Shown here piece by piece: positions 5,923-9,226 of a stretch of DNA of 9,226 bases; position 1 is the first letter of the stretch, and each line of letters begins with the position of its first letter. Where the stretch lies: assembly GCA_021791615.1 (NCBI GenBank), contig JAJYWG010000509.1, forward strand, positions 1 to 9,226, written 5' to 3'. The stretch comes from Actinomycetes bacterium (GTDB taxonomy: Bacteria > Actinomycetota > Acidimicrobiia > Acidimicrobiales > RAAP-2). A program made the translations under genes and the position numbers. Below the pieces are notes generated by a model that saw only the letters and a program-made list of their open reading frames with translations, made no database searches and was not told where the DNA came from.

Positions 5923-6854
5923 CACGCGCTCCCGGCGGTGGCGTGTGCCTGACGGGCGGATGTGCCTCGGCGGTCGCGGTGGTCGCGGCGGTCGCGGCGG
6001 ACGCGGTGGAAGATCCCACCGGCGACGTAGGCGACGAAGACCAGCGCCACGATGAAGAAGCTCACCGGCCACCCCCGGTGCCCCGGCGGCCAGTCGTAGC
6101 TGTCGTAGGCGAGCAGGATGCCGAGCCAGGTGCAGCCCAGGCCGATCCCCGCCGCCCACACGAGGGACCACCCGGGTCGCCGGGCCACCCGCAGCGCGGC
6201 CGCTCCAGGCCCCACCAGGAGGGCGGTCGAGAGGATGGCGCCGATAGTGAGCGCCGACAGGGCCACGGCCGCGGCCAGCGCCAGGAGGTGGAGGGTCTCG
6301 AAGACCCGCACTCGCACGCCGCGCACCGCCGCGAGGTCGGGGTCGAGCGAGCTCAACAGGAGCGGGCGGTAGGCGAGCAGCACCGCCAGAGCGACGAGCG
6401 CGCTGAGGCCCGCTGCCCAGGGGATGATCGACGGGGCGATGGCGAACATCGACCCGAACAAGACACTGATGGCCGCACCCGTCGTGCTCGTGGAGGTGGA
6501 GTCGAAATAGAGGAGCAGGGCAGCCAGGCCGAGGCCGGCACCGAGCACGATCCCGGTCGCCAGATCCCGGCCGCGGGCCCGTTCGACGCCGACTGCCTCC
6601 ATACCGCCGGCGGCCAACCCGGCCATCCCGACGAACCCGAGCAGCGGGCTGATACCGATCAGGAATGCTGCCGACCCCCCGGCGGCGCTCACGTCGGCCA
6701 GCGCGTGGCCCGCGAACGACTGGCCCCGCATGACGGTGAACGCGCCGACGATCCCCGAGACCACCGCGGCGACCCCGCCGACCAGTGCGGCGGTGCGCAC
6801 CGGAGCGCTGGAGAAGAACCCCGGCTCGACCAGCCAACCGAAGGCCGCGTGCAC
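5922..6854 (-). CDS. Metal ABC transporter permease 1 (ABC-3 family, ZnuB/TroC/MntB-like)
   Basis: The gene encodes 310 residues from GTG 6854, six bases after the ATPase stop. GGAG at 6870-6867 is the best ribosome binding site, although the 12-base gap is long; coupling to the ATPase gene is likely. Eight or more membrane segments run from about residue 20 to 282. The ABC-3 family motifs are MRGQSFAGHALADVSAAGG (42-60), AYRPLLLSSLDPDLAAVRG (161-179) and IGAILSTALLVGPGAAALR (204-222). It is related to, but clearly different from, the next permease, so the two probably form a heterodimeric channel as in the TroCD and MntCD pairs. Odd feature: after the last membrane segment the protein ends in a charged tail (283-298) of Arg/Asp/His triplets, HRVRRDRRDHRDRR, encoded by a 9-bp tandem repeat. 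The tail is probably cytoplasmic; it may be neutral expansion or may touch metal or nucleic acid (inference). Confidence 0.91.
   Translation of the reverse strand: MHAAFGWLVEPGFFSSAPVRTAALVGGVAAVVSGIVGAFTVMRGQSFAGHALADVSAAGGSAAFLIGISPLLGFVGMAGLAAGGMEAVGVERARGRDLATGIVLGAGLGLAALLLYFDSTSTSTTGAAISVLFGSMFAIAPSIIPWAAGLSALVALAVLLAYRPLLLSSLDPDLAAVRGVRVRVFETLHLLALAAAVALSALTIGAILSTALLVGPGAAALRVARRPGWSLVWAAGIGLGCTWLGILLAYDSYDWPPGHRGWPVSFFIVALVFVAYVAGGIFHRVRRDRRDHRDRRGTSARQAHATAGSA
5971..6006 (-). repeat. 9-bp tandem repeat encoding the Arg/Asp/His tail of permease 1
   Basis: Four consecutive 9-base units close to CGGTCGCGG (plus strand) lie at 5971-5979, 5980-5988, 5989-5997 and 5998-6006, differing by one base at most from the consensus. 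On the minus strand they encode repeated triplets of the RRD/HRD type at the C-terminal end of permease 1. Copy-number change keeps the frame. Confidence 0.88.
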
Positions 6855-6860
6855 CGGTTC

Positions 6861-7763
6861 TCAGTGCTCCCCGATGGTCCACACGCCCGGCTCGTCGGGC
6901 GACGGGCCGGAGTCATGCCCACCTCCGGCGGCGACCAGGATGCGGTCGTGGACCCGGATGACGTCGACGTGCTGGCCGTAGAGCTCGCTCAGGACCTCGG
7001 TGCGGACGACCTCGTCGGTCGTGCCGCTCACGGCCCGCCCTTCGGCCAGGTAGACGATGCGGTCCATCACCGGCAGGAGCGGGTTCATGTCGTGAGCCGA
7101 GATCAGCACGGCGATCGACCGATCCCGGGTGAGCTGGTCCAAGAGCTGCACGACCTCGAACTCGCTGCGGAGGTCCAAATTGGCCAGCGGCTCGTCGAGT
7201 AGGAGCAACCGGGGCTGGCGCACGAGGGCGTGGGCGATGAGCACGCGCTGCTGCTCGCCACCCGAGAGGTGCCCCACCCGGGCGTCGGCAAAGGCCGTCG
7301 CTCCCACCGACGCGAGAACCTCGTCCACCATGGCCCGGCGGCTCCGGGACGGCAGCGGGATCCCGAGGCGGTGCCCGTCGATCCCGAGTGCCACAAGGTC
7401 GCGCGCCCGCACCGGCAGGTCCGGGTCCAGAGCGATCTTCTGCGGGACGTACCCGATGGACGCTCCGTGGCCTCGGACCCCGGGAGCCACCGTGATGGTG
7501 CCGCTCCCTGGCACCTGAAGCCCCAGGATGCTGCGAAGGAGCGTGGTCTTGCCGGCGCCGTTGGAGCCGATGAGCCCGGTCAGCTCGCCTGCGCGCACGA
7601 TGAACGACACGCCGTCGAGGACCGCCCGGTCACCGAAGCGGACCTCGAGCCGGTCGACGGCGAGGACTTGGTCGGGCTGGGACTCGCCCGGAGCAGGGGG
7701 CTCCGGCTGGGCCGCGGGCTCCGGCTGGGCCGCGGGCTCCGGCTGGGCCGCGTCGTCGGGCAT
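6861..7763 (-). CDS. Metal ABC transporter ATP-binding protein (ZnuC/TroB/MntA-like)
   Basis: The gene encodes 300 residues from ATG 7763, which shares one base with the stop of the binding-protein gene (TGATG); GAGG five bases upstream supports it. An in-frame start at 7832 would add 23 residues but lies inside the binding-protein gene. Residues 5-23 are a Pro-rich repeat (AAQPEP three times), unusual for this family. The ATPase domain follows: Walker A GSNGAGKT (66-73), Q-loop Gln108, signature LSGGEQQ (166-172), Walker B LLLLDEP (186-192), switch His224 in ISAHDMNPLLP. The spacing and the SAHDMN segment fit ATPases of zinc/manganese importers. It powers uptake through the two downstream permeases. 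The C-terminal 30 residues (HDSGPSPDEPGVWTIGEH at the end) go beyond the usual family end and contain His/Asp residues of unknown role. Confidence 0.92.
   Translation of the reverse strand: MPDDAAQPEPAAQPEPAAQPEPPAPGESQPDQVLAVDRLEVRFGDRAVLDGVSFIVRAGELTGLIGSNGAGKTTLLRSILGLQVPGSGTITVAPGVRGHGASIGYVPQKIALDPDLPVRARDLVALGIDGHRLGIPLPSRSRRAMVDEVLASVGATAFADARVGHLSGGEQQRVLIAHALVRQPRLLLLDEPLANLDLRSEFEVVQLLDQLTRDRSIAVLISAHDMNPLLPVMDRIVYLAEGRAVSGTTDEVVRTEVLSELYGQHVDVIRVHDRILVAAGGGHDSGPSPDEPGVWTIGEH
7701..7752 (-). repeat. 18-bp tandem repeat encoding the AAQPEP repeats of the metal ATPase
   Basis: The unit CTCCGGCTGGGCCGCGGG (plus strand) occurs at 7701-7718 and 7719-7736, with a third copy complete to 16 bases at 7737-7752. 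Read on the minus strand it gives the hexapeptide AAQPEP. The copies are identical over their shared length, which implies recent slippage or expansion. The unit keeps frame. Confidence 0.92.
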
Positions 7764-8731
7764 CACAGCCTCGAGGTGGACGTATGGTGGGTCACCGCTG
7801 CGTCGAGCGCGTGGACCTCGGCGATCATCCACGACTGGTAGTCGTAGCCCGGCGTGGGCATCGTCTCGTAGACGCCGACGACCGGGATGCCGTCATGGCG
7901 GGCGAGGGCGAGGAAGGACGCGGTCAGCGAGTCGGTCACCTGCTGGTTGTACAAGAACACCTTCACCCGATGGTCGTTGAAGAGGTTCTCCTCGTCCGTC
8001 ACGTCCTGGGGGGAGGGATCGGTGCCGTTCATGATCGCCGCCTGCAGGCTGAACGGGGTGAGGATGCGGCACCCGGCCGCCTCGAGCATGTAGTCGGCCA
8101 CCGGCTCGGTGACCGCCACGGGGGTGCCGGGGTGCGCTCGGTCGAACGCTGCGATGGCCTGGTCCCAGGGCTTCAGGGAGCTGACGAACGCTTTGGCCCT
8201 TGATTCGAACACGGAGGCGTGGGCGGGCGCCAGAGCCGCGAGGTCTTTGGCCACCGCGTCTGCAACCGCGGGCATGGTGGACGGCTTGTACCAGAGGTGA
8301 GGGTTGGGGGTGCTGTCGGGCAGGTTGAGGAGCTGCTGGACGTCGATGACTTTCCGGTCGGGCTGGGGCGAAGCGGCCTCGATCCGTGTGGCCCAACTGT
8401 CGTATCCCAGGCCGTTCTGAACGACGAGCTTCGCCGAAGCGATCTCCTCGGCCACCTTGGGGCTCGCCTCGAAGGTGTGGGGGTCGGTGTTGGGATTGCT
8501 CTCCACCGCGGTGACCTCCACGTAGGGGCCACCGATCTGGGAGATGACGCCGGCGTAGGTGTTCTCGGCCCCGACCGCCGGGATCGCCCCGGTCCCCTGT
8601 CCACCGGAGGCGGACGGGCTCGGAGAGGACGGGGACGTCGAGCACGCCGAGAGCACGGCGGCGACGCCGACCATCGCCGCGACCGTCCCGGCGATGCGGA
8701 AGGCTCGCCGGCCCGCCAGACGCTCTCTCAT
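7763..8731 (-). CDS. Metal ABC transporter solute-binding lipoprotein (ZnuA/TroA/PsaA family)
   Basis: The gene encodes 322 residues from ATG 8731, with GGAG six bases upstream on the minus strand (8741-8738). Residues 1-30 are a lipoprotein signal: basic RERLAGRRAFR, a hydrophobic stretch, then the lipobox LSAC with Cys30 as the lipid-anchored residue. A Ser/Pro/Gly linker (31-48) follows, then the A-1 cluster binding fold. Candidate metal ligands are His85 in DPHTFE, His145 in NPHLWY, Glu209 in VTEPVADYML and an acidic residue near Glu289 (VYETMPTPGYDYQSWM). His, His, Glu and acidic resembles the manganese-binding PsaA type; ZnuA proteins usually use three His and often have a His-rich loop, absent here. 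The protein captures a divalent metal outside the membrane and hands it to the permeases. It is the first gene of a four-gene operon, directly behind a candidate Fur-family operator. Zinc cannot be excluded as substrate. Confidence 0.9.
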   Translation of the reverse strand: MRERLAGRRAFRIAGTVAAMVGVAAVLSACSTSPSSPSPSASGGQGTGAIPAVGAENTYAGVISQIGGPYVEVTAVESNPNTDPHTFEASPKVAEEIASAKLVVQNGLGYDSWATRIEAASPQPDRKVIDVQQLLNLPDSTPNPHLWYKPSTMPAVADAVAKDLAALAPAHASVFESRAKAFVSSLKPWDQAIAAFDRAHPGTPVAVTEPVADYMLEAAGCRILTPFSLQAAIMNGTDPSPQDVTDEENLFNDHRVKVFLYNQQVTDSLTASFLALARHDGIPVVGVYETMPTPGYDYQSWMIAEVHALDAAVTHHTSTSRL

Positions 8732-8840
8732 CAGACACTCCCTCCGGTCTGGTCCGCGTTCCCACCTGCAAACCCAAGTATATACTAAGACTCAGTCTCA
8801 GAATATATTTGACCGCTTGAGAGAGGACCAGCAGCCCCCG
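8732..8840. promoter_or_regulatory. Divergent control region between the metal-uptake operon and the Fur-family gene, with a candidate Fur-type operator
   Basis: These 109 bases separate two divergent genes. The AT-rich island at 8776-8810 stands out against the GC-rich surroundings and holds an imperfect 29-base inverted repeat (8779-8807, 12 of 14 pairs matching). Its core is CTAAGACTCAGTCTCAG (8785-8801). Read on the minus strand (8800-8786) the core is TGAGACT-G-AGTCTTA, a 7-1-7 arrangement like Fur-family boxes (TGAnAnT-n-AnTnTnA). TATACT (8781-8786) is a 5-of-6 match to a -10 for the plus-strand Fur gene, and TATATT on the minus strand (8807-8802) is a 5-of-6 match for the metal operon. 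No good -35 is visible for either. A protein bound to the core would cover both promoters. Which protein binds and which metal is sensed are inference. Confidence 0.7.
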
Positions 8841-9226
8841 ATGCCACCAGCACCGAGCTCCGCCGATCGGGAGTCGGGCACGGCCGACCTCCACGCCGTA
8901 GTGGCCGAGCACCTACGCTCGGTCGGACTGCGCTACACCCCGGGTCGTCGCGCCGTCGTAGAGCTCCTGGCCGGCTGCGGACACCCAGTCAGCATCGGCG
9001 ACATCGAGCGCGCCCTCCCCTCGGTCCCGCGAAGCTCGGCCTACCGGCACCTGGCCGATCTCGAGACGGCGTCGGTGGTCCATCGCATCACCGGGGCCGA
9101 CGAGTTCGCCCGCTACGAGCTGGTCGAGACCCTCACCGGGCACCACCACCACTTGATGTGCACCGGCTGCGGGAACGTGGTCGACATCGCCTCTTCGGCG
9201 GCGTTCGAGCGGATGGCGGCCGAGCA
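8841..9226 (+). CDS. Fur-family metal-dependent regulator (Zur/FurB or Mur type), truncated by the window end
   Basis: An open frame from ATG 8841 runs to the end of the window: 128 residues of a protein usually 135-160 long. AGAGGA at 8822-8827 is the nearest ribosome binding site, 13 bases away, so initiation may be weak. Residues 17-85 form the winged-helix DNA-binding domain, with LRYTPGRRAVVELL (30-43) and the recognition region SSAYRHLADLETASVV (65-80). Next is HHHHLMCTGCGNVVDI (101-116), with four His and a Cys107-x-x-Cys110 pair, the classic start of the Fur metal-binding and dimerisation domain; the Cys pair normally holds structural zinc. The second Cys pair, if present, is off the edge. 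Such proteins repress uptake genes when loaded with metal; the divergent ABC operon is the obvious target, with autoregulation likely. The run HHHH is more like Zur/FurB than iron Fur, where the third position is usually Asp, but the metal is not settled. Confidence 0.9.
   Translation, partial: MPPAPSSADRESGTADLHAVVAEHLRSVGLRYTPGRRAVVELLAGCGHPVSIGDIERALPSVPRSSAYRHLADLETASVVHRITGADEFARYELVETLTGHHHHLMCTGCGNVVDIASSAAFERMAAE

Noticed and set aside
5923..6882. Extension of the permease 2 frame upstream to 6882 as a 612-residue fusion
   Set aside because: This part is permease 1 in another frame and translates to Arg/Gly/Pro-rich sequence; the membrane protein pattern begins at ATG 5922, which overlaps the stop of permease 1.
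5943..7202. A 419-codon open frame on the plus strand
   Set aside because: It is antisense to permease 1 and the metal ATPase. Its translation is hydrophilic and biased toward Arg, Gly, Asp and His without motifs, while the minus strand gives membrane segments and Walker motifs.
1..9226. A new defence, CRISPR or mobile system
   Set aside because: No spaced repeats, Cas, nuclease, methylase, toxin-antitoxin, transposase or phage proteins are visible; every long gene except the 103-residue protein and the repeat protein fits a familiar transporter, regulator or hydrolase family.

Overview
The window looks like chromosomal DNA from a very GC-rich actinobacterium, most likely a member of class Acidimicrobiia. 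Coding sequence is dense, third positions are strongly G/C-biased, GTG starts are common, and short Fur and PadR regulators sit beside ABC transporters. The best lineage clue is the left edge: a protein built of 42-residue repeats with the core GGGYWLVASDGGVFAFGD, a repeat type I associate with Acidimicrobiia. That placement rests on recognition, not on a search. I see no tRNA, rRNA, CRISPR array, transposase, integrase or phage gene. No gap between genes exceeds 170 bases.

Layout from left to right. (1) Positions 2-427 (+) are the C-terminal end of the repeat protein. (2) Converging on it and overlapping it by 115 bases is a PadR-family repressor gene (993-313, -). (3) Divergent from padR is a tightly coupled three-gene unit: a 103-residue unrecognised small protein (1162-1473), an ABC-type ATPase (1460-2500) and an ABC-2 permease (2497-3294). 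The genes overlap by 14 and 4 bases. This resembles a PadR-controlled ABC-2 efflux pump. (4) After a 146-base gap comes a 558-residue amidohydrolase of the D-aminoacylase/N-acyl-D-amino-acid deacylase type (3441-5117).

(5) The right half is a minus-strand operon for a metal-uptake ABC transporter, read from 8731 down to 5044: lipoprotein solute-binding protein, ATPase, and two different ABC-3 (ZnuB/TroC-type) permeases. The order is the same as in troABCD. The junctions are TGATG overlaps or a 6-base gap, so the four proteins are probably translated together. Two permeases suggest a heterodimeric channel. The visible candidate metal ligands of the binding protein (His, His, Glu, acidic) resemble manganese-type proteins more than the three-His zinc type. 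(6) Divergent from this operon is a Fur-family regulator (8841 to the window end, truncated). The 109 bases between them contain an AT-rich island with a 29-base imperfect inverted repeat flanked by -10-like hexamers facing both ways. The simplest reading is that the Fur-family protein binds there and shuts off both its own gene and the transporter when metal is plentiful.

The content is two transport/regulation modules plus an amidohydrolase, with no evidence of a wholly new system. The most unusual points are the Fur-type operator architecture, the small protein in the PadR-ABC unit, the convergent gene overlaps, the amidohydrolase's Thr where the metal-site Cys of D-aminoacylase is expected, and a set of short tandem repeats that lengthen protein ends.
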